From contig MHBG01000043.1 in assembly GCA_001804785.1 (NCBI GenBank), positions 1 through 39,018 of the forward strand: a stretch of 39,018 bases of DNA. The letters are read 5' to 3'. Origin of the DNA: Lentisphaerae bacterium GWF2_45_14 (lineage in GTDB: Bacteria > Verrucomicrobiota > Lentisphaeria > Victivallales > GWF2-45-14). Numbering within the stretch: position 1 is the stretch's first letter; each line of letters begins with the position of its first letter. Under the pieces are notes generated by a model that worked only from the letters and a program-made list of their open reading frames with translations, had not been told where the DNA came from and made no database searches. Made by a program: the position numbers and the translations under genes. Below are positions 1 through 8,349 of this stretch, one piece after another.

Positions 1-26
1 TAAGGACCAACAAAAAGGAATTTATC

Positions 27-452
27 ATGACAAAAATCGTTACAAGGACACAGCAAATTCTGAACACGGAAGATATTCTCGATTTCGCCGTTACCAAACT
101 CAAGGAGTATGGCGGCTGGAGTGTCAAGAAGTTTCCAGGGGCAGGCTATCAGAAACTCTTCAAATATGTTCCGGAACTTCGCCTCCCAGCGGCGGTCGTC
201 TGCTATAATTCCTCAATGTTCAACAAACACGATATCCCCACGCGGGTACTGCATCTTGATATTGTTGTCGCTGTCGAATTTTACAACGACAATGACAAAA
301 GCGACCTGCTGACTCTCATGCATAAAGTCATCACGCTTCTCGATGGCGAAATTTTCAACAAGGCCCGCTTTGATATCGCCGGGGATATCTCCACGGACTT
401 GGGCGCCAATACCATGACCAGCGTAATAAGATTTAACGTCATCAATTATTGA
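27..452 (+). CDS. Hypothetical protein, possibly phage tail-terminator-like
   Basis: A 141-residue protein with a good ribosome binding site (AAAAAGGAAT) before its ATG. It has no signal peptide or membrane segment. The order of parts (helical N-terminus, a strand with LRLPAAVVCY, then a strand with LHLDIVVAVEF, a helix with LLTLMHKVITLLDGE, and a final strand TSVIRFNVINY) resembles small tail-completion or tail-terminator proteins of phages and contractile injection systems (gp37/DUF1834-type). This is a pattern resemblance only. It lies 15 bases before the next gene and is probably co-transcribed with it and with genes left of the window. It could equally be an unrelated alpha/beta protein. 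Confidence 0.4.
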   Translation: MTKIVTRTQQILNTEDILDFAVTKLKEYGGWSVKKFPGAGYQKLFKYVPELRLPAAVVCYNSSMFNKHDIPTRVLHLDIVVAVEFYNDNDKSDLLTLMHKVITLLDGEIFNKARFDIAGDISTDLGANTMTSVIRFNVINY

Positions 453-467
453 ACAGGAGATCGTAAA

Positions 468-1415
468 ATGTCTGATTTGTGGGATTGGGAACATACCGGA
501 TATGCAAATGATAAAGCATCGGCTGTTTTTAAATGCAAAGGCTGGAGATATACGCAGAAGATGCGCTATAAGTCTATGGAAAACCGCGTAACGCTTCGAG
601 ATATTCCCGGAGATGCCCGTGACGCTTTAGCCCAGCAAGTACAGCTGAACACTTCAGAATTCGATTATTGGGCGCATGACCTGAAGACGTATGCCGGAAC
701 AGACGGGATTTACGTTGAAATATCCGTTCCGAATGTCTGGATATGTGCTGACCTTCTTCGCGGCGGATCGTGGTATTCGGATCAACCTGTATTCGGGGCT
801 TCAGGCTCTATCGGGCAGATCCCGACACAGCTTTTTACTTGGACACAGAAAGTCGTTAAATGTGAAAGCTTCGAAGAGCTACAACTTAATCTTGGGAAAT
901 ATCAGGGCAAATTATGGGGAATGGTGCTTTTCGCCCATGGTAATAAATTAGGAATAATGACTCAAAATAGACAAGATGATGCAGAATTATATAATCAAAG
1001 CACTATCATGCTTTTTTTAGCCCCCAGTAGATATAAGCTGGCTAAGATATACATGATGCAGTGTTACAGCGGCTATAAGGGAACTGTATCAATAAGGCAA
1101 AAAGAAATGCTGGACATTTTAAGTTTAATCCCGCATAAAGTATATAAATGGGATTACATTGTCTATAATTATTCCCGCAATAAATTCCCAGATGATGAAA
1201 GTGCTAAAAAAATATTGGAAAAAATCCTCCGTTCATTATTCCAGAATCAAGAGGAGCTGAAGATATTGGAAATTAAAGTGAATGACCATTCCTTTGAAGT
1301 CAGGGTTAGAGTTGATTGGGATATAAACTGGCATTCTTACGGAATCGATGTTAAAGTTTATCATGGAATGAATGTTATGCTGATTGATACAGGAGATGTT
1401 AAAGATTGGTTTTAA
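468..1415 (+). CDS. Putative caspase-like (clan CD/CHAT-type) protein
   Basis: A 315-residue protein with the ribosome binding site CAGGAG eight bases before the ATG. No signal peptide. The central part has two hydrophobic strands ending in motifs typical of the caspase fold: GMVLFAHG (His157-Gly158) and KIYMMQCYSG (Cys199, Ser201-Gly202). In caspases, metacaspases and CHAT proteases the catalytic His sits in a hydrophobic strand followed by Gly, and the Cys ends the next strand, often followed by xSG or xG; the 42-residue spacing is plausible. The N-terminal 150 residues and the C-terminal 100 residues match no family I recognise. The gene follows a possible tail protein, so it may be an effector or defence component, but that is inference. 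The base composition looks more AT-rich than that of later genes, which would fit transfer. Confidence 0.45.
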   Translation: MSDLWDWEHTGYANDKASAVFKCKGWRYTQKMRYKSMENRVTLRDIPGDARDALAQQVQLNTSEFDYWAHDLKTYAGTDGIYVEISVPNVWICADLLRGGSWYSDQPVFGASGSIGQIPTQLFTWTQKVVKCESFEELQLNLGKYQGKLWGMVLFAHGNKLGIMTQNRQDDAELYNQSTIMLFLAPSRYKLAKIYMMQCYSGYKGTVSIRQKEMLDILSLIPHKVYKWDYIVYNYSRNKFPDDESAKKILEKILRSLFQNQEELKILEIKVNDHSFEVRVRVDWDINWHSYGIDVKVYHGMNVMLIDTGDVKDWF

Positions 1416-1429
1416 AATCTTTCCGGAAA

Positions 1430-2020
1430 TTAATTTTGCACAGCCCGTTCATGAAAAAAATCGGCAAACTCTTTGTCAATGGTAATTTCTATAGAGCCTG
1501 CGGATATTAAAAGTTTTCCGGGAGATTTTTCACCATTGATAAGATACTCGTTAAGAAATTGTTTTTTTTCGCCTTTATTCCAGAAATTAACTATAAGATA
1601 GCCCTCGGGGTTGTGCTTGATGGTATATCCATCATAACATTTATAACTAACCCAGAATTCACCCGAACAGTCAATATCTTTTCCTTTGTGAAAGCTAAGG
1701 AGAAGCCTAGGCTCACTATAATATTCTATCCATAATGGGGTAGGCCATGTTCCTGGGGATCCGAGATATACAAGATAGAACCAGTGACGCAATGGGCCAA
1801 CGGTAAACTTCCCTTCGGAATCGGATACTGTCTCATCCGTTAATACTCCGTATGAGACAATATCAACGGATACTCCTTCAATAGGCTTGCCTGTCTCGGC
1901 GGAGCGGATGGTTCCCGAGAATTTCGGAGCATAGGTATCGTACATGACCACCGGCATGCAACCGGACAAAAGTCCGATAATGCCCAGTGTTAAAAATATT
2001 TTTAAAATTGTATTTTTCAC
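1430..2020 (-). CDS. Lipoprotein with carboxypeptidase-regulatory-like domain
   Basis: A 196-residue protein that starts with a lipoprotein signal peptide and lipobox LLSGC (Cys21), so it is probably anchored in the outer or inner membrane. Residues about 33-75 (FSGTIRSAETGKPIEGVSVDI, then a DSEGKF turn) fit the beta-sandwich carboxypeptidase-regulatory-like fold, common in surface lipoproteins. The rest, rich in aromatic residues, is not recognised. It is convergent with the caspase-like gene, with only 14 bases between the stops and no clear terminator. No operon partner is visible. Function unknown. Confidence 0.55.
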   Translation of the reverse strand: MKNTILKIFLTLGIIGLLSGCMPVVMYDTYAPKFSGTIRSAETGKPIEGVSVDIVSYGVLTDETVSDSEGKFTVGPLRHWFYLVYLGSPGTWPTPLWIEYYSEPRLLLSFHKGKDIDCSGEFWVSYKCYDGYTIKHNPEGYLIVNFWNKGEKKQFLNEYLINGEKSPGKLLISAGSIEITIDKEFADFFHERAVQN

Positions 2021-2077
2021 ATTTTCAATATAGTGTTATTTCAACAAAATACCAAGTGGCTATTTTTTTAAATTAGT

Positions 2078-2492
2078 ATGAAGAAAATATTTTTACTCTT
2101 TCTGATTTCAGTGTCCTGCTTTTTCCTACTGACAGTCTGTCACTGATGGAAAAACCTTTTTCAGAATTGGAAGGCAAAGAATCGCGGCTTAAACGGACAA
2201 TTAAAGTATTTCATGGTGACTGCAGCATAGAAGATCCTGACGAGTGGGGTCAAGAGGGAGTGGAAGCCGGCGGCATGTTCGAGCATATATAAACCGGGTC
2301 TGCGAACCATGCGTAAAGGCATTTGGCGTTTACAATAAAATCTCGAAATATGCAGATACGGCAATAAGATTCAGCGACCGGACGAAGATGCGCGACATGG
2401 CCGATTCCGCCGATGAATACCGCAGATACTTTGCTCAGATAGGCGAAGATTTCAGCAGGATTGTCAAATCCAGAAACAGAAAAATTAAATAA
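2078..2492 (+). pseudogene. Decayed small lipoprotein/exported protein gene
   Basis: ATG at 2078 opens a signal-peptide-like 22-residue reading frame (MKKIFLLFLISVSCFFLL...) that stops at 2146. The stop overlaps an ATG in a second frame (2146-2292, 48 codons), and a third frame carries a credible, charged C-terminal part up to 2492 (FGVYNKISKYADTAIRF...). Three consecutive frames, each protein-like in only part of its length, suggest one exported protein of about 135 residues broken by two frameshifts. Alternatively these are unrelated small ORFs; the third frame alone has an 82-residue ORF from 2244. Sequencing errors cannot be excluded. Confidence 0.35.
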
Positions 2493-2550
2493 ATATAACA
2501 AATATTAGTTATTTAGTTCATCCTCAAGGTCATGTATTCCTATAGGCGGG

Positions 2551-2639
2551 TAGGGTTTTCCCCCATGTGAAAACATGTCGTTGCGTATGGAATAGGGATT
2601 TTCCGCAGGTAGGTTATCTTTAGGATGAGGTTTTATAAA
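2551..2639 (+). promoter_or_regulatory. Regulatory box pair, copy 1, and candidate promoter of the histidine kinase
   Basis: A box TAGGGTTTTCCCCCATG at 2551-2567 closely matches the boxes near 6103 and 14324. A second, weaker copy TAGGGATTTTCCGCAG lies at 2593-2608. The two start 42 bases apart, close to twice the 22-23 base spacing of the other copies. A possible -10 element TATAAA is at 2634-2639; another candidate, TATAGT, is at 2706-2711. The intergenic stretch 2493-2793 holds nothing else I can support. I infer that the kinase gene belongs to the regulon it controls. Confidence 0.5.
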
Positions 2640-2755
2640 AAAGCGGGAATGGAAGAACTGCCGGTTGCGAAGCGCGGTTGTCGTGCTTTTTTGATTAAAT
2701 GCAGTTATAGTGTAATATGAAGTTAAAAAAAATTAAAAATACCTGACGGGGCAAG

Positions 2756-2797
2756 ATGAGAAATAAGAATCAGCTGAGAAACGTGGGTACGCTGTGA
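2756..2797 (+). other. Thirteen-codon mini-ORF overlapping the kinase start
   Basis: ATG at 2756 opens a 13-codon frame (MRNKNQLRNVGTL) whose TGA overlaps the GTG start of the kinase gene in the sequence GTGA. The kinase has no convincing ribosome binding site of its own directly before the GTG, so translation may be coupled to this short frame. No attenuator-like hairpin is obvious. It could be coincidence. Confidence 0.25.
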
Positions 2798-4881
2798 AAA
2801 ACAAGGAAGAGCAGGCCGGAGAAGCCTTGCGAGATTCGGAGATACGGTATCGCCGGCTCTTTGAGTCAGCGAAAGACGGTATACTGATTCTAGATGCCGA
2901 AACAGGGATGATCAATGACGTGAATCCGTTTCTGGTGGAGATGCTGGGGTATTCGAGGGAAGAATTGCTTGGAAAGAGAATATGGGAACTCGGCTCCTTC
3001 AAGGACGTGATTGCCAGCCAGGACAACTTCATGGAATTGCAGCGGGAGAAATACATCCGTTATGAAGACTTGCCGCTGGAAACGACCGACGGGCATCGAA
3101 TAGACGTGGAGTTCGTCAGCAATGTTTATTTTGTTGAACGCAAAAAGGTAATCCAGTGCAATATCAGGAACATTACAGAACGCAAGCAGAGAGAGGATGA
3201 ATTATACAGGCTTAACCGGGCATTGAAGGCGTCAAGTCGCAGCAACCAGGCGATGATGCGGGCTACTGATGAAACTGAATATATGAACGAAGCCTGCAAA
3301 ATCATTGTTGAAGACTGCGGATATAAGATGGCTTGGATTGGTTTTGCGGAAAGCGATGACAACAATTTTCTATGTCCTGCCGCTTCCGTAGGCATTGAGG
3401 ACGCCGACCTTGCGACATCAGGCAATATCGAGAACGCGCAAGACCTGTCCGATAATGTGATTTTTGTCGAAGAAACCGCCTTCTGCAAGGCAATGCTTGC
3501 CGCCCCGCAATTCAAGCGGGTACAAGAGCAGGCATTAAAGCAGGGATATGCATCTTCAATTGTTATGCCCCTGATGGACAGAGGGAGGGCCTTTGGCGTT
3601 ATGAGTATATACTCTGAGGTGCCTAATTCTTTTCCCGGTAACGAGATGGGACTTATTTCCGAACTTGTCGGAGACCTTGCTTACGGGATCATGGAACTGC
3701 GCCTGCGCAAACTTCATGCGAAGATACAGGATGCTCTGGAAAATAGTGAAAAACGCTATCGCGCGTTGTTTGACAGCATGACAGAAGGCTTTGCCCTCCA
3801 CGAAATCATCTGCGATGACAACGGCATTCCATGCGATTATCGTTTTATTGAAATCAACCAGGCGTTTGAGAAGCTGACGGGACTGAAGCGCAATGATGTG
3901 TTGTATCAGACTCATAATGAGATACTTCCTGGCGACAATCCCGCATGGGTTGAATTTTACGGCAAGGTGGCACTTTCTGGAGAGCCGATTGAATTTGAAA
4001 GCTATTCTTCCGACCTGAAAAAATATTATCAAGTGTTTGCATATCGTACGATGCCGCACCAGGTTGCAGCATTATTTATGGATATATCGGAACGCAAGAA
4101 GGCCGAAGAAATATTGATGCGGGACAAGGAGACTCTGGAGAGTATTGTGAAGGAAAGGGCCGAGGCGCTGCTTGATATCCAGGCGAAACTGGAAAGGGCG
4201 AAGCGTCTCTCGGACATCGGTACTCTTGCGGCGACGGTGGCACACGAGTTGCGCAATCCACTCGCGGCGATAACGATTTCCGCAGTCATCATCAGGAGAA
4301 AGGCAAAGGATGAAGCTGTCAGGGAACAGCTTAAAAACATAGACAAGATGGTTGACGAGAGCGATCAGATCATAAATAATCTTCTATTCTATTCCCGGCT
4401 GGGGACGCCTCATCACAAGAATATTGTCATATATGATATTATAGACGAATGTGTTGAAAATCTGAGGAGGCAGATCAAGAAAAATGTACGACTCAAAAGG
4501 AATTTCGATTACCTGAAAGGGCTTATAATGAGCGCCGATCCTATTCAGATGAAGGAGGTTTTTCACAATCTTCTGCACAATGCCGCTGACGCGGTATCGG
4601 GCGGCGACGGTGAAGACGATGGTGAAATAGAGATATCGGCCGACAGCTATCCTGAGTTCATCAAAATTCGGATTAAGGACAATGGGCAGGGGATAGACAT
4701 CCAGCATCAGGAAAAGGTATTTGATCCTTTCTTCACGACAAAGGCGAAGGGAACGGGGCTGGGGCTTACTGTCTGCAATCAGATTGTGAACATACATGGC
4801 GGTTCCATTGATATAGAAAGCGAACCCGGCAACGGGACTACGGTAACAATAGTTTTACCGAAAAAGGGCAAATTAAGGTAG
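2794..4881 (+). CDS. Cytoplasmic PAS-GAF-PAS sensor histidine kinase
   Basis: A 695-residue kinase that starts at GTG; no other start codon lies between this GTG and the upstream in-frame stop at 2764. Domains in order: PAS about 15-130, GAF about 145-315, PAS about 320-435, a short coiled coil, HisKA with phospho-acceptor His484 in VAHELRNP, and a HATPase domain about 585-693 with the N box (HNLLHNAADAV), G1 (DNGQGID), F box (PFFTTK) and G2 (GTGLGLTV). There is no membrane segment, so it senses a cytoplasmic or diffusible signal; the ligand is unknown. The lone receiver follows 38 bases downstream in the same direction, and a NarL-type regulator is convergent beyond it. Copy 1 of the paired regulatory box lies upstream, suggesting autoregulation. 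Confidence 0.93.
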   Translation: MKNKEEQAGEALRDSEIRYRRLFESAKDGILILDAETGMINDVNPFLVEMLGYSREELLGKRIWELGSFKDVIASQDNFMELQREKYIRYEDLPLETTDGHRIDVEFVSNVYFVERKKVIQCNIRNITERKQREDELYRLNRALKASSRSNQAMMRATDETEYMNEACKIIVEDCGYKMAWIGFAESDDNNFLCPAASVGIEDADLATSGNIENAQDLSDNVIFVEETAFCKAMLAAPQFKRVQEQALKQGYASSIVMPLMDRGRAFGVMSIYSEVPNSFPGNEMGLISELVGDLAYGIMELRLRKLHAKIQDALENSEKRYRALFDSMTEGFALHEIICDDNGIPCDYRFIEINQAFEKLTGLKRNDVLYQTHNEILPGDNPAWVEFYGKVALSGEPIEFESYSSDLKKYYQVFAYRTMPHQVAALFMDISERKKAEEILMRDKETLESIVKERAEALLDIQAKLERAKRLSDIGTLAATVAHELRNPLAAITISAVIIRRKAKDEAVREQLKNIDKMVDESDQIINNLLFYSRLGTPHHKNIVIYDIIDECVENLRRQIKKNVRLKRNFDYLKGLIMSADPIQMKEVFHNLLHNAADAVSGGDGEDDGEIEISADSYPEFIKIRIKDNGQGIDIQHQEKVFDPFFTTKAKGTGLGLTVCNQIVNIHGGSIDIESEPGNGTTVTIVLPKKGKLR

Positions 4882-4919
4882 AAAATTCATTCAAATAGAG
4901 GTCCCACTGGGAATATGAA

Positions 4920-5288
4920 ATGAAAAACGCACGGATAATATTGATTGATGATGACGAGACGCTTTGTGAAGGTGTCGCATTCATATTGAGGGATGAAGGA
5001 TATTCAGTAATGAACACGTCAAGTCCGGTCGAAGGAATAGAACTGATTGGTAAAAATATTTTTGATATCGCCCTGATCGATTACAAGATGCCGCATCTGA
5101 CAGGAATTGAAATCATGAAAGAAATCAAAGATAAGAATCCCGCAACAAAAGTATTCATTGTCTCAGGAAAGCCTTTCATTGAGAATGTGCTGGAAGAGGA
5201 AAATGTGTCGCATCTTGTTGAGGGGATAATAAAGAAACCGTTCAAGGAAGAAACGCTGCTGAATGCGCTGAAGGGTGCGCTTGCCTGA
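4920..5288 (+). CDS. Single-domain response regulator (receiver only)
   Basis: A 122-residue protein consisting of one CheY-like receiver domain. Visible active-site residues are the acidic cluster Asp10-Asp11-Asp12, the phospho-acceptor Asp54 (ALIDYKMP), Ser82 at the Thr/Ser position and the conserved Lys106 (KKP). There is no output domain. It follows the kinase gene by 38 bases and is probably in the same transcript. It may act as a phosphate sink, an intermediate relay or a protein-protein regulator for the kinase, in parallel with the DNA-binding regulator encoded convergently next to it. The stops of the two genes are 9 bases apart. Confidence 0.9.
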   Translation: MKNARIILIDDDETLCEGVAFILRDEGYSVMNTSSPVEGIELIGKNIFDIALIDYKMPHLTGIEIMKEIKDKNPATKVFIVSGKPFIENVLEEENVSHLVEGIIKKPFKEETLLNALKGALA

Positions 5289-5297
5289 GCGCCGGAT

Positions 5298-5960
5298 TCA
5301 CTTTCCGTTTTCAATGATGCCTTCGGCGATTGCGTAGCGGGTAAGGCCAGCAGTTTCCTGGATATGAAGTTTTTTCTTCAATTGCTGTCTGTGCTTTTCT
5401 ACCGTTTTGATGCTAATGTTAAGCTCATCGGCAATCTGCTTGTTCGCCATGCCTTCAGCGATTAGCTGAAGGACTTCCAACTCGCGCGACGTCAGGTTTG
5501 AGCCGCGCGGCCTGATAAGCTTTCCGCCGGACAGAGATTTCCGGTACTGTGAATAGATGCGTTTTGCAGTTAACGAATCGAAGAATGTATTTCCTTTTCC
5601 GACTTCCCTGATAGCGCGTGCAAGGTTTTGGGCCGAAGTCATTTTCATGAGATAGCCCGATGCTCCGGCTGCGATAACCTGTTCGATATGGTCGTCGCTG
5701 CAATGTGCTGAAAGTATGATTATTTTAACGGAGGGCCGATTCTCTTTTATCTGGCGGGTGGCTTCAGTCCCGTTGAGCAACGGCATCAATATGTCCATGA
5801 CAAGCACGAGAGGAGAGAGAGACATAGCAAGTTCGACAGCCTGCCTGCCATTTTCAGCTTCACCTACGACTTCGATATCCTTCTCGTCGTTCAGCAGAGC
5901 ACGGAGCCCCTGTCGCACGACGGTATGATCATCGGCAAGAATAACGGTTATTTTTTTCAT
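5298..5960 (-). CDS. NarL/FixJ-family response regulator
   Basis: A 220-residue DNA-binding regulator. The N-terminal receiver (1-120) has the acidic pair Asp10-Asp11, phospho-acceptor Asp56 (VMDILMP) and a KM pair in place of the usual Lys-Pro (LMKMTSA). The C-terminal LuxR-type helix-turn-helix starts near residue 153 (LTSRELEVLQLIAEG... then KTVEKHRQQL). It is the only DNA-binding protein in the island and lies next to a histidine kinase, so it is the best candidate to bind the paired boxes at 2551, 6103 and 14324. It is divergent from the DUF3309 gene, and the boxes at 6103-6149 lie in the shared upstream region, so it could also control itself. Confidence 0.93.
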   Translation of the reverse strand: MKKITVILADDHTVVRQGLRALLNDEKDIEVVGEAENGRQAVELAMSLSPLVLVMDILMPLLNGTEATRQIKENRPSVKIIILSAHCSDDHIEQVIAAGASGYLMKMTSAQNLARAIREVGKGNTFFDSLTAKRIYSQYRKSLSGGKLIRPRGSNLTSRELEVLQLIAEGMANKQIADELNISIKTVEKHRQQLKKKLHIQETAGLTRYAIAEGIIENGK

Positions 5961-6102
5961 CTGAAATTAAATTCATTCATGACGGTTAACATTAAGATTC
6001 TACCCTTTCCCCAATTCGAATATAAGCTCGATATAGCACAAATTCAAATTTTTTCCCGCTGTTCCCTTATCATACCACAAAGAGATGCCGGCTGCGGAGC
6101 GG

Positions 6103-6168
6103 TAGGGTTTTACCCCATAGAGAAGTAGGGTTTCCCCCATGTTAAGCGGTTCGTAAACAGACTATAGT
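6103..6168 (+). promoter_or_regulatory. Regulatory box pair, copy 2, with -10 element
   Basis: Two dyad boxes lie in tandem: TAGGGTTTTACCCCATAG at 6103-6120 and TAGGGTTTCCCCCATGTTAAG from 6126, 23 bases apart, about two helical turns. The second box runs into TAAGCGG (6143-6149), as copy 3 does. A -10 candidate TATAGT is at 6163-6168, so the second box would cover the -35 region, as expected for an activator touching RNA polymerase. The stretch 5961-6300 contains these boxes plus a leader of about 130 bases before the DUF3309 gene; I see no other gene or clear structure in it. Confidence 0.6.
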
Positions 6169-6300
6169 GTTTTCAAAGGGAAAAACCTGTAACCAATAGG
6201 AAGGAAGCAAAACAACCACAACGACACGGGGAAAGAAGCAATTTATCGGGGAAAACGCATCATCCGAAATCAAATCAAACGAATTGAAAGGAGCAATAAA

Positions 6301-6459
6301 ATGAGTATCGGAACAATACTGCTGATTGTCTTAATCCTTGTTCTTGTCGGTGCATTGCCCACCTGGCCTCACAGCAAGCGGTGGGGGTATTATCCAAGCG
6401 GAGGGATTGGAATTGTTATTCTGATTCTGCTCATTTTGGTTCTTATGGGGCGGATTTAA
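6301..6459 (+). CDS. DUF3309-type small membrane protein
   Basis: A 52-residue peptide: MSIGTILLIVLILVLVGALP, a short polar loop with TWPHSKRWGYYPSGG, then a second hydrophobic segment ending VLMGRI. The order and the TWPHS and GYYPSGG motifs match the small DUF3309 family, often found near stress-related genes; its function is unknown. A good ribosome binding site (AAAGGAG) precedes the ATG. It is the first gene after the paired boxes of copy 2, and so probably the first gene of the regulated transcript. Confidence 0.85.
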   Translation: MSIGTILLIVLILVLVGALPTWPHSKRWGYYPSGGIGIVILILLILVLMGRI

Positions 6460-6501
6460 GAAATAGAGACGAGAAAAAAATTAAAGAAAAAGGGAATAAT
6501 T

Positions 6502-6780
6502 ATGAAAATCAATATGATGTTAAAGGCGCTGGGTATTTTAACGGTTGCGGGAATCGTGTTTTTGAGCGGCTGCGGCAAGAAGTCCGATAAAACGGCTGCT
6601 GAAAAGACCGGCGAAGCTGTGAACTCGGCTGCCGAGGCAACCGGAGATGCTCTGAATACGGCGGCGAAGAAGACCGGCGAAGCTGTGAAGACTAGCGGTG
6701 ACGCTGTGAACTCGGCTGCTGAGGCAACCGGAGATGCTCTGGATACGACCGCGAAGAAAACCGGCGATGTTGTAAAATAA
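6502..6780 (+). CDS. LEA-like repeat lipoprotein
   Basis: A 92-residue protein with a lipoprotein signal peptide and lipobox (FLSGC, Cys25). The mature part is made almost only of Ala, Lys, Glu, Thr and Gly in 11-residue repeats of the form TG(D/E)Axxxxxxxx, four to five copies, with the block AVNSAAEATGDAL present twice. Eleven-residue amphipathic repeats of this type are seen in LEA group 3 and related desiccation or stress proteins, and in YtxH/CsbD-like envelope proteins. It probably forms a helix attached to a membrane face. It is in the same direction as the DUF3309 gene, 42 bases downstream. Confidence 0.7.
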   Translation: MKINMMLKALGILTVAGIVFLSGCGKKSDKTAAEKTGEAVNSAAEATGDALNTAAKKTGEAVKTSGDAVNSAAEATGDALDTTAKKTGDVVK

Positions 6781-6869
6781 CACCAACACGGGCATTTCAA
6801 CGTAGCTTTGCATATTACAGCGGGGACGGGTTCGTTAAAAGGCAGATGACAAGAAAAAAGAAATAAATC

Positions 6870-7403
6870 ATGAAAAAGCTATTCGCATGTCTGGTCACAA
6901 TTCTGGTTACGACTGGAGTTATGGCGGAAACCAAGCCATTCAACCTGAGTCTTACACCGGATATAGCAGTTTACAATCGGAGTACGACGATAGAGGGCAT
7001 TACCCTCAGTGTATGGGGGGAAAATCCGCAGACGGCGCTGTCCCTCGGATTTGTAAACGGTTCAACTGGTACCAGTATCGGCCTGAGCTGGGGGGTTTTC
7101 TTCAATTATGCCGACAACTACAAAGGCGTACAGTGGGCGCTGATCAACTACGCCAAGCAGGACTCGTTAGGATGGAACGCCGGTTTCATAAACTACACGG
7201 AAGGTTTCATGATGGGACTGCTGACCGGTGTGGTTAACTACGCAAACCGACTGAAAGGGGTGCAGTTCGGGCTTGTTAATTATGTAGAAGAGACGGATAC
7301 CGGGTTCCAGATCGGGCTTGTCAATATCATCAAGCATAACAGAAGCTGGTTCGGAAATATGCCGGACGAGTTTGCTCCGGTGATGATTTTAGTCAACTGG
7401 TGA
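6870..7403 (+). CDS. LA_2272-type surface repeat protein
   Basis: A 177-residue protein with a signal peptide cleaved near VMA-ETK. The mature part has repeating beta units of about 22-24 residues built around GVQWALINY, AGFINY, TGVVNY, GVQFGLVNY and FQIGLVN. This GxQxGLVNY repeat is characteristic of LA_2272-type surface or outer-membrane repeat proteins. The role is unknown; an outer-membrane or periplasmic location is likely. It follows the LEA-like lipoprotein by 89 bases. Confidence 0.7.
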   Translation: MKKLFACLVTILVTTGVMAETKPFNLSLTPDIAVYNRSTTIEGITLSVWGENPQTALSLGFVNGSTGTSIGLSWGVFFNYADNYKGVQWALINYAKQDSLGWNAGFINYTEGFMMGLLTGVVNYANRLKGVQFGLVNYVEETDTGFQIGLVNIIKHNRSWFGNMPDEFAPVMILVNW

Positions 7404-7481
7404 TTTTCTTGATGCCGTAATTAAAGAACGCAAATTATTTTATAGAACCTAACTGTTGCCAGCCAAGGGGAAAATGTAATC

Positions 7482-8306
7482 ATGAATACAATCACAACTA
7501 AAGACGGTACAAAAATTTACTACAAAGACTGGGGTTCGGGACAGCCCGTCGTGTTAAGTCATGGCTGGCCACTCAATTCGGATAGCTGGGAATCTCAGAT
7601 GTTGTTTCTGGCCTCCAACGGCTATCGCTGCATTGCCCATGACCGTCGCGGTCATGGACGGTCTGCCCAGCCATGGAACGGCAACGATATGGATACGTAT
7701 GCCGATGATCTCGCGAAGCTCATCGAAACGTTAGATTTGAAGAATGCCGTTTTAATCGGCTTTTCAGCGGGGGGCGGCGAAGTTGCCCGTTATATCGGCC
7801 GGCACGGCACGAAACGAGTGTCCAAGGCCGCGCTGATCTCTGCTGTTCCGCCGCTGATGCTGAAGACAACGGAGAATCCCGACGGCTTGCCGATTAAGAA
7901 GTTCGACGAGATACGTTTCGGCTCTATCACCAATCGTTCCCAGTTTTACAAGGATCTCGCAGCCGGCCCTTTTTTCGGGTTTAACAGATCCGGCGCAAGT
8001 GTTTCGCAGGGTACAGTCGACTCGTTCTGGTTTCAGGGGATGCAGGCGGGGCATAAAAACACCTTTGACTGTATTAAAGCGTTTTCTGAAACGGATTTCA
8101 CCGAAGATCTCAAGAAATTCGATGTTCCGACGCTTATCATTCATGGCGATGACGACCAGATCGTGCCGATTGGCGCTGCAGCCCTCCGTTCATCGAAGTT
8201 GGTTAAGAACTCAACATTAAAGATATATGCGGGCGCGCCTCACGGCCTGGCATGCACACACGCAGACAAGCTCAATGCCGATCTGCTGGTATTTCTTAAT
8301 GCCTGA
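7482..8306 (+). CDS. Alpha/beta hydrolase, non-haem chloroperoxidase/arylesterase type
   Basis: A 274-residue alpha/beta-hydrolase. The catalytic Ser95 is in GFSAGGGE, Asp225 in HGDDDQIVP and His254 in GAPHG, and the oxyanion-hole motif is HGWP (residues 27-30). Position and spacing match cofactor-free haloperoxidases and Pseudomonas-type aryl esterases (usually 270-280 residues). These hydrolyse esters and, with acetate and peroxide, catalyse perhydrolysis; the natural substrate is unknown. No signal peptide, so cytoplasmic. It sits inside the stress island between surface proteins and a ferritin-like protein. Confidence 0.9.
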   Translation: MNTITTKDGTKIYYKDWGSGQPVVLSHGWPLNSDSWESQMLFLASNGYRCIAHDRRGHGRSAQPWNGNDMDTYADDLAKLIETLDLKNAVLIGFSAGGGEVARYIGRHGTKRVSKAALISAVPPLMLKTTENPDGLPIKKFDEIRFGSITNRSQFYKDLAAGPFFGFNRSGASVSQGTVDSFWFQGMQAGHKNTFDCIKAFSETDFTEDLKKFDVPTLIIHGDDDQIVPIGAAALRSSKLVKNSTLKIYAGAPHGLACTHADKLNADLLVFLNA

Positions 8307-8349
8307 TGAAGCTTTGCCGATTGAAAGTAGGTAAAAAAGGAGAATGGAC

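Noticed and set aside
3556-4059. A 167-codon antisense frame inside the kinase gene
   Set aside because: It is a shadow of the kinase reading frame with no protein-like motif.
6456-6813. Two long antisense frames opposite the LEA-like lipoprotein
   Set aside because: They are mirror products of the repetitive codons of the sense gene and have no ribosome binding sites.
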